Shown in pieces: positions 8,286 through 16,649 of a DNA stretch of 64,000 bases. Location: NCBI RefSeq assembly GCF_033472595.1, contig NZ_CP137642.1:310001-374000 (forward strand). Direction: 5' to 3'. The notes below the pieces were generated by a model, which was not told the origin of the DNA, ran no database searches, and saw only the letters and a list, made by a program, of their open reading frames with translations. The translations under genes were made by a program, and so were the position numbers. The stretch comes from Methanoculleus receptaculi (lineage in GTDB: Archaea; Halobacteriota; Methanomicrobia; Methanomicrobiales; Methanoculleaceae). Position 1 is the stretch's first letter; each line of letters starts with the position of its first letter.

Positions 8286-9660
8286 AACGTATCTCCTCCG
8301 GAACCTTTCGCGAGTGCAGCCCGGCCTTGCCCGGTGAGGCGGTACTTCTGGTGCCGGCTGTTCGGTTTTTCAGGGATGGTGTACTCGATCATCCGGTCTG
8401 CCAGAAGTTTGCGGACGACCTTGTTGAGCTGACCTGAGATCTCTTTCTGTCCGAGCCCCAGCGAGAGTTCCGCTTTGGACTTCGGTTCGTCCTCAAGGAG
8501 CCGGAGGACTCTCGTCTCTAGCGACTCTGGCTGTGATTCTGGCTGCGGAGCCAGACTGGGGGCCAGAGTCCGGCGGATGATCGTCTGGAACCCGTCGCTG
8601 ACAGCGAACTCCGGCTCCGGCAGCCAGGCCTCATTACAGTGTCGGATCATGTCCCGCGTTCCTGTGCCCATCCGCTCGATGTAGCCGGTGAGGTACATCG
8701 GTTCGGCGAGGAGCGGGTTCGTCGGCACCGACCCGTGGGCCTGTCGGAGTTTCTCGAGCGTCAGGGACGGCGGGAGCCTGCCCGGGTTCCAGATCTCCAG
8801 GCGGTCCGAAAAGAGCATCACCTGGACGCTGCCGTTGCTCGTGTAGTCGCGGTACGCAACCGCGTTGACGATCGCCTCCGCCACCACCTCATTGGGGATC
8901 TCGTAGCGCACCGGCGCCTGCGGGCCGGCTTCGCGGATCCCGACCGAGAGGGCGATCTTGCTGAGGACGAAGTCCACAGCCGCGTCCACGAGATCGAAGA
9001 CCGTACCCTTGTAGACCTGGTAGGAGGGGATCGGTTTGGCCACCTCGGTGCCGTGGAAGTGGGCGCACTTGATCTCGGAGGAGATCAGGAACCGTTGCGG
9101 CTGTTTACCGAAGAGGAGGACCGCCGCGTTCGTCACCCGTCCATCGTCGAGCAGGTTCAGGTGCTCCAGCAGGTCCGTGGAAGATGCATCGGGGGCGATG
9201 GGGAACCGGCGGGTCGCCCTGGCCGTGCGGAGGAACCACGCCATACGCTCAGGATCCAGGTGTTCGAGTGTCGCCTTCGTGCACGGGGCCGCGTCGAAGG
9301 GACCTGAGCGGATGAGCTGCCTCTCCTCCAGGTACTCGACGAGCACCGCATACAACCCGGTGACCAGTTCGGAGGGGGTGCTGAACCGCTTCCGGATCAG
9401 CCCGGCCTCGGCCCTGCCGACGAGCGCACGCACCTTCGGGTGGCGGGCGGCGTCGTCTCTGCCCCTGACGTAGATGAGCCGGCACTTCCTTTCGGCGGCG
9501 GCGAGATCGAACTCTCGCCCGGTCGGCGAGACCACGCCAGCGTTCTCGGAGCCGTAGTCATTCCCGAACAGCCCGACATGGAATATCGCAGTGCCGGATC
9601 TCATCGAGGTACAGGTCGTCGGCACGACGGCGATCGGCGGCAGGGCATCTGCCGAACCGG
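8282..9660 (-). pseudogene. DUF4062-AlbA-type ATP-binding transcriptional regulator, frameshifted and 5' truncated
   Basis: The frame 9625-8282 (447 residues) begins inside a DUF4062 domain (VGLFGNDYG, SPTGREFDLAAAERKCRLIYV). It continues into a RecG-like/HATPase_c_4 module (NEVVAEAIVNAVAYRDYTSNG near residue 250, MYLTGYIERMGTGTRDMI near 320) and ends with a winged helix. The preceding DUF4062 piece, ADRRRADDLYLDEIRHCDI, is present but in a different frame (about 9650-9590). One frameshift therefore separates them, and everything before about 9660 is lost. Proteins with this architecture are common in archaeal and bacterial accessory regions. An internal start could still yield the ATP-binding half. 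Confidence 0.65.
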
Positions 9661-9721
9661 CATCCCTGCCCCATGTACCTAAAAATTGAGGGAATTAAGG
9701 ATTTACAGAAGATTCGTTGCG

Positions 9722-10741
9722 TTACCCCCGCCTGCCGGCGATAACCGCAGCGACCCCGAGCGCCGCAACGGCCAGAGTGACCGGGAGCGGGGTTGCGGTC
9801 GGCGTGGGCGTTGCCGGTTCCGTCGTCTCGGTCGCGGTCGCTGTGGCGGTCTCCTCCGTCGGCGGGGTTGTTTCCGCCGGTGCAGGGGTGGTGGGCGCGG
9901 GTGTGGTGCGGGTCACCGTCGGTCTCACGGTCGCGGTCGCTGTGGGTGTCGGGGTCGCGGTCGTCTCGACCCCGATGCGGTTTGCGACCGTGAACGTCAC
10001 AGGTTCGGAGTCCGGTGCGTAGGCATCGAAACTTTCCGGCGTCCTCCATACAGCACGGACGGAGTATATCCCGGGCTCCCCGATCTCACCGAGCCTTACC
10101 GCCCCCGGCCTCCCCGGATCATCGGTATAGAACCGGGGCGAACTGACGTTTAAGCCAGCGAAATTTATCCCGCCGATGACGGTCGTCTCGGCACCGGACG
10201 GGGTTGTCAACACAAGGTCTATAGTCGCCGGGTAGAGATCGCCAACCCTGTAGGACGCCCCGACCTCAGGAGCGGATATCCTGAAGGCTATCCGCGTGTT
10301 CGGCGAGACGGTAAGCCCTTCCAGAGGCTCGTTGTGGTAGGGGTGTGCCAGCACCACGTCCAGGAAGACCTCGGGTTTACGGACAAAGACATATGCAGTC
10401 GCCCCATCGGTGGGGTTGAAGGCGTAGTACGTCCCGTAATCGTCACCGACAAAGAAATCCAGCAGATCAAAATCTGTATCATCAGCAACCGGTATGGTCT
10501 TCGTGATCCCCTCACCGGGCCTGTCATTCTGGTACTTATGGAGCGCCGTTATGGGGTTATTTGTCGTTGCGTTGCGCAACCCTGAGAGGTTAAGCCCCTC
10601 TTCATAGACAAAGATCGTGTCGTAGGGCTGGATGTCGCGGATGGTCGGGCCACGGGCTCCAGCCGGCCCCGCAAAGAGGGCAGCGATGCAGATGGCAAGG
10701 AGTATGATGGCGCCTTGCCTTCGGGTCCACGACGATAACAT
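9722..10741 (-). CDS. DUF3821-type secreted surface protein with C-terminal anchor
   Basis: About 339 residues from the ATG at 10741. A signal peptide covers residues 1-29 (AIILLAICIAALFAGPAGA). The body resembles DUF3821 proteins of Methanomicrobiales, with an N-terminal strand-rich domain starting IRDIQPYDTIFVYE and an Ig-like region. A long Thr/Pro/Ala linker follows, rich in TATP repeats and typical of glycosylated wall stalks. A final hydrophobic helix and RRG tail anchor the protein in the membrane. The upstream in-frame codons to 10840 precede the signal peptide and were not used. The protein sits outside the cell, probably as part of the surface layer. No enzymatic motif is seen. Confidence 0.75.
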   Translation of the reverse strand: MLSSWTRRQGAIILLAICIAALFAGPAGARGPTIRDIQPYDTIFVYEEGLNLSGLRNATTNNPITALHKYQNDRPGEGITKTIPVADDTDFDLLDFFVGDDYGTYYAFNPTDGATAYVFVRKPEVFLDVVLAHPYHNEPLEGLTVSPNTRIAFRISAPEVGASYRVGDLYPATIDLVLTTPSGAETTVIGGINFAGLNVSSPRFYTDDPGRPGAVRLGEIGEPGIYSVRAVWRTPESFDAYAPDSEPVTFTVANRIGVETTATPTPTATATVRPTVTRTTPAPTTPAPAETTPPTEETATATATETTEPATPTPTATPLPVTLAVAALGVAAVIAGRRG

Positions 10742-10910
10742 GATACCCCTTTGTATGACCATCGAGATATAAAAATTCCTCCCAGCCTTCGAGATCCCTC
10801 CGGGTTTGGTCGCCTCGGCAACATGAAGAGGCAACCGCAACGACAGAATCTATAGAGAAAACGTGAATTCGACGGGCACGCCCCCGTTGACGCCCAATTT
10901 GATCCATCTA

Positions 10911-10925
10911 CACTTAAATAATTCC
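10911..10925 (+). promoter_or_regulatory. TATA box of the SLC13 carrier gene
   Basis: CTTAAATAATT is centred about 26 bases before the ATG at 10943. Archaeal transcription would begin at or next to the start codon, giving a leaderless message; no ribosome-binding site is seen. Confidence 0.6.
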
Positions 10926-10942
10926 CTCACCCATTTCTAGCA

Positions 10943-12451
10943 ATGAAACGGGTCGGCTTCATCATAGCATCACTCCTCATCTTCTTCGCGATTCTGGCGA
11001 TTCCCGTCGATCCTACAATCCTCGCACCAGGGGCAAAGGCCGTTGCTGCCGTGACCGTCCTTATGGTTCTCTTCTGGGTCACGGGTGTAATACCTCTTGA
11101 GGCGACCGCCCTCCTTCCGCTGGTCCTTTTCCCGCTGCTTGGCGTTCTTTCGCCGGTGAAGGTTGCTGAATCATACGGCAACGAGGTGATCTTCCTCTTC
11201 CTCGGCGGGTTCATCATCGCCATGTCGATGCAGCGATGGAACCTCCACCGCCGTATCGCCCTGCACATCATCCGTCTCGTCGGGACTAGCCCGAGACGCC
11301 TCGTCCTCGGGTTCATGGTCGCCACCGCCTTCCTCTCGATGTGGATCTCAAACACAGCCACCGCGATGATGATGATCCCGATCGCGGTCGCGATCATACT
11401 GACGATCATACCGGGGACGGAGCAGTCTCTTGTAAACCTGGGGGGGAGGGATCGGGATCTTGCACGCTGCCTAGTCCTCTCCATACCCTACGCCGCGAGC
11501 ATCGGTGGCATTGCAACGATCATCGGCACACCCCCAAACGGGATCTTCATCTCCCAGCTTCCAGCGATCTTTCCCGAAGCACCAACCATCGATTTCTTCA
11601 CCTGGATGAAGTTCGGTGTCCCGTTCGCCGCCGTATTCCTCATAATCACCTGGATATGGCTCACAATGGTCTCCTACAGACATATAGAGACGACGCTGCC
11701 GAGCGCAAAGGGGCTCATCCGCAAGGAACTCGATAAACTCGGCCCCCTGTCAACGGGCGAACGATGGACGCTTATCGTCTTTGCCCTGACCGCATTCGCC
11801 TGGATATTTGCGCAGACGAAAGATATCGGGGGATTCATCATCCCTGGCCTGGACATGATCTTTCCCGGGATCAAGGACTCCACGATCGCAATATTCGGGG
11901 CGCTTCTCCTCTTTCTCCTCCCGGTAGATGCAAAGAAGGGTATATTCACCATGGACTGGGAGTGGGCGGTGAAGATCCCCTGGGGGATCCTCCTCCTCTT
12001 CGGCGGGGGTATCGCCCTATCAAACGGCTTTATCCAGAGCGGGCTTGCCGCGACGATCGTCAATTCTCTCACCCCGCTCCACACGCTCCCGATCGTCATC
12101 CTGATCTTTGTGATAGCGCTTGGCGTCTCGCTTGCAACAGAGGTCTCATCAAACACCGCCGTTGCCGCTGTGCTGATGCCGATCATGGCGGTCATGGCCA
12201 TCAGTGTTGAGGTAAACCCGCTCTTCCTGATGATGACCGCCGCTGTCTGCGCCTCGCTGGCATTCATGCTCCCTGTCGCCACCCCGCCAAACGCCGTCGC
12301 ATACGGGAGCGGCTACATCGAAGCAAAAGAACTTCTCCGGTCCGGCTGGGCGCTCGATATAATGGGTACCGCACTATGGACGCTATTTCTCTTCACCGTC
12401 GTCATCTGGGCGCTCGGTATCCCGCTCGACCTTCCCGCCTGGGCGCTCTGA
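10943..12451 (+). CDS. SLC13/DASS family sodium:anion symporter
   Basis: This 502-residue membrane protein has about 12 hydrophobic segments and the two inverted-repeat signatures of the DASS family. The first is SNTATAMMMIPIAV near residue 138 and the second SSNTAVAAVLMPIMAVMA near residue 400. MLPVATPPNAVAYGSG follows near 440. These SNT motifs bind Na+ and the carboxylate or anion. Substrates in the family are di/tricarboxylates, sulfate or phosphate; the exact one cannot be told here. Length is normal. The gene is monocistronic and its ATG follows a TATA box at leaderless distance. Confidence 0.9.
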   Translation: MKRVGFIIASLLIFFAILAIPVDPTILAPGAKAVAAVTVLMVLFWVTGVIPLEATALLPLVLFPLLGVLSPVKVAESYGNEVIFLFLGGFIIAMSMQRWNLHRRIALHIIRLVGTSPRRLVLGFMVATAFLSMWISNTATAMMMIPIAVAIILTIIPGTEQSLVNLGGRDRDLARCLVLSIPYAASIGGIATIIGTPPNGIFISQLPAIFPEAPTIDFFTWMKFGVPFAAVFLIITWIWLTMVSYRHIETTLPSAKGLIRKELDKLGPLSTGERWTLIVFALTAFAWIFAQTKDIGGFIIPGLDMIFPGIKDSTIAIFGALLLFLLPVDAKKGIFTMDWEWAVKIPWGILLLFGGGIALSNGFIQSGLAATIVNSLTPLHTLPIVILIFVIALGVSLATEVSSNTAVAAVLMPIMAVMAISVEVNPLFLMMTAAVCASLAFMLPVATPPNAVAYGSGYIEAKELLRSGWALDIMGTALWTLFLFTVVIWALGIPLDLPAWAL

Positions 12452-12466
12452 ACCCCCCGGGAACCT

Positions 12467-12600
12467 CTATTTTTTACCGGCGCACCGCATCAGGAGAAGA
12501 GTGATTCCTGCCGCAAGAAGCGCTTGAGAGAGGCACCGCTGCAGCGGTGGCGATGGGGGTCATCGGCAGCGGGGCTGTTATGGCTGCCGGGGTCATCCCG
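12467..12600 (-). pseudogene. Possible C-terminal anchor remnant of a surface protein
   Basis: The 12452-12743 gap has no convincing intact gene. On the minus strand a frame ending in TAG at 12467 reads QALLAAGITLLLMRCAGKK, like the final membrane helix of Methanomicrobiales surface proteins. The alanine/proline-rich codons before it continue only in another frame. It looks like the decayed end of a surface-protein gene. The plus-strand frame over the same bases is low complexity and was not called. Confidence 0.3.
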
Positions 12601-12812
12601 GGTATGGCCGCGGCCTCTGCCGCCTCTCCGCGTCTCACCCGGATACCCTATCTCCCTGGACGATGGACACCCACACCTCCATCCGTGCCGGGGTTCATCG
12701 AGCCTGGAGAGAGAGCCTGAATGAACCGGTTTGATGACCTGAGATGGCGCTGGCTGAGGGTAAGTTACTTACCCCTGCTGATCGCAACTACGAATCAAAT
12801 GGAGGAACCCGT

Positions 12813-13097
12813 GTGGTAGAGATGCAGTACGTGCCCGGTGACGACCACCACAAGGTGGTGCTCTACGCCCTGAGCACCTGTGGATGGTGCGCCCGAACAA
12901 AACAACTTCTCACCGACCTGGGTGTGGAGTTCTCCTACGTCTATGTTGACCTGCTAACAGGCGATGAACAGGGCACCGTGGTAAAGGAGGTCGAAAAGTG
13001 GAACCCCCGACTCTCGTTCCCGACAATCGTCATCGACGGCTCAAAGGTGATTGTGGGGTTCAGAGAAGAGGAGATCCGCAAGGCGGTGGGTGCTTGA
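12813..13097 (+). CDS. Glutaredoxin-family thiol oxidoreductase
   Basis: A 94-residue thioredoxin-fold protein with the redox motif CGWC (STCGWCARTK) in the first third. The cis-Pro loop is FPTIVIDG and the C-terminal helix reads GFREEEIRKAV. The longer frame from 12744 is less likely: GGAGG at 12801-12805 is seven bases before the GTG at 12813, which begins VVEMQYV. It lies one base upstream of an FTR-rubredoxin gene. The pair probably forms a cytoplasmic disulfide relay, with the neighbour supplying electrons to this glutaredoxin. That relay is inferred from context. Confidence 0.85.
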   Translation: MVEMQYVPGDDHHKVVLYALSTCGWCARTKQLLTDLGVEFSYVYVDLLTGDEQGTVVKEVEKWNPRLSFPTIVIDGSKVIVGFREEEIRKAVGA

Positions 13098-13098
13098 G

Positions 13099-13602
13099 AT
13101 GGTAAGCGATGAGGATGTTGACCGGCTCGTCCAGGACCTGGCGCGCGAGGCGGAGGCCGGGGGCTACCGCCTCAACCCTGACCGGGTGTTTACCCGGGCG
13201 CTTGTCCGCGGCCTGCTTTCAAACCGTGAGCGTTACGGCTATATCTCCTGTCCATGCCGGCTCGCTTCAGGAAACAGGGAAGATGACCTCGATATCATCT
13301 GCCCCTGCGACTACCGTGACCTGGATCTCACCGAATACGGCGCCTGCTACTGCGGCCTGTACGTCACCGCCGACGTGGAAGCGGGGGTGCGCACCGCCGC
13401 TCCCGTGCCGGAGCGCCGGCCATCGCCGGCAGAGCGCCGCCAGAAGAAGGAGGAGCGCCCCGGGACAGTCGGCGCACCTCGAGACCTGAAATACCCGGTA
13501 TGGCGGTGCCGGGTCTGCGGCTACCTCTGCGCAAGGGGCGAACCGCCTGATACATGTCCGATCTGCCGGGTCTCCCGTGACCGGTTCGAGCGGTTCGTGT
13601 GA
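13099..13602 (+). CDS. Ferredoxin:thioredoxin reductase catalytic subunit fused to rubredoxin
   Basis: The 167-residue protein has two parts. Residues about 1-100 are the FTR catalytic chain, with CPC (SCPCR), CPC (ICPCDY) and CYC (ACYCGLY) motifs that bind a 4Fe-4S cluster and an adjacent active disulfide. After a charged linker, the C-terminal 35 residues form a rubredoxin-like iron site: WRCRVCGY and later DTCPICRV. FTR reduces thioredoxin- or glutaredoxin-type disulfides with ferredoxin electrons. The start is ATG 13099, one base after the glutaredoxin stop. The rubredoxin tail could relay electrons. Plant FTR needs a second subunit; none is seen here. Confidence 0.85.
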   Translation: MVSDEDVDRLVQDLAREAEAGGYRLNPDRVFTRALVRGLLSNRERYGYISCPCRLASGNREDDLDIICPCDYRDLDLTEYGACYCGLYVTADVEAGVRTAAPVPERRPSPAERRQKKEERPGTVGAPRDLKYPVWRCRVCGYLCARGEPPDTCPICRVSRDRFERFV

Positions 13603-13725
13603 ACCAGCAAGACACTGCACCGCAGGCGGTTTTCCGATCGGTGTAGCCACGGCAGTGCGGAGGGAATCCATATAGCCGGGGATCCAGAGGTCTCATATAT
13701 ATAGCGGGAGGACAACTATCCAGTT

Positions 13726-13944
13726 ATGCCGAGCATACGGATAAAGAACGGCGACCTCCCCTCCGGAGCCGGTGTTGAAGGGGGGCGAAAAAAGAGACGA
13801 GATGAGAGCCAGGGTTCCCAGGCCGGGCAGGAGGAGCCCACGCCGGCGACCACAAAGAAAGAGAAGATGCCGCGAAAATCCCGGGGACAACCGCAGTTCG
13901 AGGATACCGGGAACGCCGATATATTCTATACGAAGACAAAGTAG
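13726..13944 (+). CDS. Small basic hypothetical protein
   Basis: A possible 72-residue protein, rich in Lys, Arg, Gly and Gln, probably disordered, with no recognisable domain. GGGAGG lies about 14 bases before the ATG, rather far. A TATATATAG stretch at 13696-13704 could be a promoter. The frame ends exactly where the converging OB-fold gene ends. It may be real or a chance frame. Confidence 0.35.
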   Translation: MPSIRIKNGDLPSGAGVEGGRKKRRDESQGSQAGQEEPTPATTKKEKMPRKSRGQPQFEDTGNADIFYTKTK

Positions 13945-14310
13945 TCATTCGAGCACCTCGAGATCGCCGGCAGCGTTCACCACCACCTCCCTTTCTCCGC
14001 GGTACGTCTGGACGAGACCATACATTGAGACACTCTCATTCTCGTGAAGGTCAAGACCGGCAGCGACGTTCGAAGGGAGGAAGACCCGCGTCCCATTGAC
14101 GGTGAGGATCAGGTGACCGCCGGTCGAGGTCTCTTTGATCGACTCGATCTTGCCTTCAAGGAGCACCAGCGCCCCGTCCGGCACCTCCGGTGAGTAGGGT
14201 TTTGCGACCAGAGATCGCCCGCCAGCGCCAAGGATGATCTGCGCTGCAAGCACGACCGCGACAACACATACCAGCAGTGCAAGTGCCTGCCTCTCCTGCC
14301 GCTCAAGCAT
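13945..14310 (-). CDS. Membrane-anchored OB-fold-like protein
   Basis: About 121 residues from the ATG at 14310. An N-terminal membrane helix (LALLVCVVAVVLAAQIILGAG) is followed by a beta-rich domain (VLLEGKIESIKETSTGGH, then TVNGTRVFLPSNVAAGL and VSMYGLVQTYRGEREVVV). The pattern is that of an OB-fold, as in tRNA_anti-type domains, here facing outward if the helix is an anchor. The longer frame to a TTG at 14349 is less likely. It diverges from the winged-helix regulator at 14381, so the two may share a promoter region. The function is unknown; I recognise only the fold type. Confidence 0.6.
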   Translation of the reverse strand: MLERQERQALALLVCVVAVVLAAQIILGAGGRSLVAKPYSPEVPDGALVLLEGKIESIKETSTGGHLILTVNGTRVFLPSNVAAGLDLHENESVSMYGLVQTYRGEREVVVNAAGDLEVLE

Positions 14311-14355
14311 GGTTATATTCTCTACGTCCGGAGAGATAACTTCCGTCAAATTGAT

Positions 14356-14371
14356 ATGTTAACAGTGTTAA
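14356..14371. promoter_or_regulatory. Candidate operator between divergent genes
   Basis: The bases TGTTAACAGTGTTAAC contain two TGTTAAC half-sites in direct repeat, each itself near-palindromic (GTTAAC). They lie in the roughly 70-base gap between the OB-fold gene and the winged-helix gene, just upstream of the latter. A role as binding site for the encoded regulator is inferred. Confidence 0.4.
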
Positions 14372-14380
14372 CTGTCCTGC

Positions 14381-14614
14381 ATGGATGATATAAATCTCCC
14401 CCCCTCCTCGCAAAAAATCCTCCACCTGCTTGAGAATGGGGGTGCCCTGACGCACAAGGAACTCGTCCACCTCAGTTCTCTTGCACCCCGCACCGTCCGG
14501 TATGCACTAAAGAGGCTCAAGGATAACGACATGATCGTGGAGAAGTTCAACTTCAGGGACGCAAGGCAGATCCTCTATGAGTACAAAGACCCCCAGACGG
14601 TGTCCACACGATGA
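14381..14614 (+). CDS. Small winged-helix transcriptional regulator (MarR-like)
   Basis: A 77-residue single-domain DNA-binding protein. SSQKILHLLENGGALTHKEL and LAPRTVRYALKRLKDNDMI form the helix-turn-helix and recognition helix, followed by a beta wing (VEKFNFRDARQILYEY). No ligand domain is present. It overlaps the next gene by four bases (ATGA), so they are co-translated. A nearby TGTTAACAGTGTTAACTG stretch (about 14356-14371) is an inverted repeat that could be its operator, giving autoregulation together with the divergent OB-fold gene. Confidence 0.75.
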   Translation: MDDINLPPSSQKILHLLENGGALTHKELVHLSSLAPRTVRYALKRLKDNDMIVEKFNFRDARQILYEYKDPQTVSTR

Positions 14615-14928
14615 CAGAACCATTCCACTGCGACATAATGCGATGTGACAACCTTGTCAGGAGACTGCTCCCCGCGATGCGGGCCGAGATGGTATACCGT
14701 CTGGTGAACGAGCGGGGTATCAGCCAGAGTGAGGTCTCAAAGCGCCTCGGGGTCAGCAGGGCGGCGATATCCCAGTATATGAGCCGGAAACGCGGGTGCA
14801 ACAGGGAAGAGTTCCCCGAGAACCTGGACATGGTCATCGAGCGATGGGTATCCGCCGTCGCCTCTGGCGAGGGCACGATAACCCTCTGCGACATCTGCCG
14901 CTCCACCGAACCCTCCGACCAGCTATGA
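14611..14928 (+). CDS. Helix-turn-helix regulator with cysteine tail
   Basis: A 105-residue archaeal regulator. The helix-turn-helix reads ISQSEVSKRLGVSRAAISQY (residues about 37-56), followed by a short helical region. Cysteines occur near the start (CDIMRC) and end (LCDIC), a pattern seen in archaeal COG2522-type predicted regulators and possibly a metal site. It is translationally coupled to the preceding winged-helix gene. The target is unknown. Confidence 0.75.
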   Translation: MTEPFHCDIMRCDNLVRRLLPAMRAEMVYRLVNERGISQSEVSKRLGVSRAAISQYMSRKRGCNREEFPENLDMVIERWVSAVASGEGTITLCDICRSTEPSDQL

Positions 14929-14932
14929 GACT

Positions 14933-16609
14933 TCAGGTGCGTCTCGACCTGTAGAGGTAGAGCACTCCAAGCGCGGCGATTATGCAGACCGCGAACACCG
15001 GTTTGAGTCGATCGAATCGGTGTATCCCCGCCGCGCCAGCCTCATCCGCGGCGTTCCAGTCGTCGTCAAAGACTGCGAGATAGTAGGCGGCGATGGCCGG
15101 ATGCTCGATGATCACGCCTGCTTCCCGGTTGAACGCCGGAGAGTTGGCGTTCCAGTTGATGCTGCTGACAAGCACCGCCCGGTCGTCGACGATTACACCC
15201 TTGTTGTGGGCCTTAACCAGGTTGTTTGCCTCGAGATCGACGAGTCGCGCCTCGAGCGGGAGCCCTTCGGCCGTGGCGATCCGGTTGATCACATCCACCA
15301 TCTCGTCGTTGTCAGCCGTATCCTCGATGTTGAACCAGGCTGAGTCCAGGAGCACCCTGACGCTGACACCGCGCCGTGAGGCGTTGATCGCGGCAGCAAG
15401 GTAAGGGTTCAGGACGGTTCCGGTCTCGTTTGTGATGTAGGCCTGCTCGATCGCGATACTCTCCCCAGCACCATCGATCAGCCCGAGGACGAGAAAACTC
15501 GTGTCGGGTGATATCACCGGGGTCACCCGCGCCCCATCCGCGCGGCAGGGGGCGAACTCAACCCTGTAGGTGGACGACCAGGAAGTGCCCGGTTCGGCCG
15601 CCGTGCCCTCCACCGGGACGATGTCCCCGCCAGCAACATCATGGAGGAAGACCTTCACGAAATAGCCCGCAAGCCCCGGGTGCTCAAGCCTTACACCCCA
15701 GCCCCGGTTCCCTCGCAGCCCCGGTTCCGGGTAGCCGTCGGGTTTGAAGTTCTCGCTCCCGAGCAGGACGGTATTCCCATCGACGACCAGGTACTTGGCA
15801 TGGTCAAAACGGTACTTCGCGTGGGCAGCATCCGTCGTCGTCATCGAGGAAACAGGGATACCGCTCCGGTTGAGCGCACCAGCAACCGCTCTCCCTTCCG
15901 CTGAGATTCCGCCCACGGGGCCGCCCTCGATGAGAACGGTCACGTTAACGCCACGTTCCCTGGCGCGGATGAGGTCTTCTGCCATCTTACTGTCGGTGAA
16001 CTCGTAGACGTTGACCAGGATATCGCGTTCTGCGCCTGCTACCGTATCAGAGAAGACCTCGTATGAGCAGTCGGGAGCGACAAACGCGGTCACGGCCACG
16101 CCTTCGAATGTCGCGGGCTCAAACCGCGACTGGCCGATGAAGAGCGGGCGGGGGTCCCAGACTCCGTCCACAAGGTAGTGGATCTGCCCTTCCCGCGGCC
16201 GGACGTCGGCGGGCCAGGCGACCTGCTGGACAAGGGTCGTCCCGTGGTAGAGGAGGAGTTCGTCCGCCCGGTTTGCCATCAGGAGGTTTCCGTTGGGGAT
16301 CACATCAGGGACTGCCGGTGTACGTTCCTCGGTCTCAAAATCGGGCAGGTAACCGTGCGCCTGCTCAAACGCCGCCCCGCTCCTCGCGACAACCAGCCGG
16401 CCGTCGATCCGCGTTCCGGGCGGGAACCGGTAACCCCCCTCCCCGTCCGAGATAACATACCCGTCGAGCAACCCCGTCCCCTCCAGCATCAGGTACTCGT
16501 CGGGGTCACCGGGCTGGTAGGGGTCGGGGCAGAACTCAACGATCTGGATACCGGCAACTGTGCCGGCAAGGAGACAGAGGAAGAAGATCGCGGCGACGAT
16601 CCGGCGCAT
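14933..16609 (-). CDS. Secreted phospholipase D-like protein with LTD-like domain and membrane anchor
   Basis: About 558 residues. A signal peptide (residues 1-20, VAAIFFLCLLAGTVAG) is followed by a lamin-tail-like beta domain (IQIVEFCPDPYQPGDPDEYL). Two phospholipase D/HKD domains come next, with HAKYLVVDGNTVLLGSENF near residue 265 and HNKGVIVDDRAVLVSSINW near residue 480. A C-terminal membrane helix ends in RSRRT. PLD-family enzymes attack phosphodiester bonds in lipids or nucleic acids. An extracellular, wall-tethered enzyme is implied by the signal and anchor. The start at 16609 is supported by the signal peptide and by a TATA box 27 bases upstream; the frame to 16900 is antisense to mfnE. 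Confidence 0.8.
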   Translation of the reverse strand: MRRIVAAIFFLCLLAGTVAGIQIVEFCPDPYQPGDPDEYLMLEGTGLLDGYVISDGEGGYRFPPGTRIDGRLVVARSGAAFEQAHGYLPDFETEERTPAVPDVIPNGNLLMANRADELLLYHGTTLVQQVAWPADVRPREGQIHYLVDGVWDPRPLFIGQSRFEPATFEGVAVTAFVAPDCSYEVFSDTVAGAERDILVNVYEFTDSKMAEDLIRARERGVNVTVLIEGGPVGGISAEGRAVAGALNRSGIPVSSMTTTDAAHAKYRFDHAKYLVVDGNTVLLGSENFKPDGYPEPGLRGNRGWGVRLEHPGLAGYFVKVFLHDVAGGDIVPVEGTAAEPGTSWSSTYRVEFAPCRADGARVTPVISPDTSFLVLGLIDGAGESIAIEQAYITNETGTVLNPYLAAAINASRRGVSVRVLLDSAWFNIEDTADNDEMVDVINRIATAEGLPLEARLVDLEANNLVKAHNKGVIVDDRAVLVSSINWNANSPAFNREAGVIIEHPAIAAYYLAVFDDDWNAADEAGAAGIHRFDRLKPVFAVCIIAALGVLYLYRSRRT

Positions 16610-16632
16610 GCGCAAAATTATGTCTTCGAGGG

Positions 16633-16639
16633 TTAAATA
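16633..16639 (-). promoter_or_regulatory. TATA box of the secreted PLD-like gene
   Basis: Read on the minus strand, TATTTAA is centred 27 bases before the start codon at 16609, giving a leaderless message. It lies between divergent genes. Confidence 0.5.
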
Positions 16640-16649
16640 GCAGAGTGAT

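Noticed and set aside
8639-9307. Plus-strand 222-residue frame opposite the DUF4062-type gene
   Set aside because: Composition rich in Arg, Val and Asp typical of an antisense shadow; the minus-strand frame has recognisable domains.
12524-12724. Plus-strand 66-residue frame after the SLC13 gene
   Set aside because: Low-complexity composition and no ribosome-binding site; the minus strand better explains the codon pattern as a surface-protein remnant.
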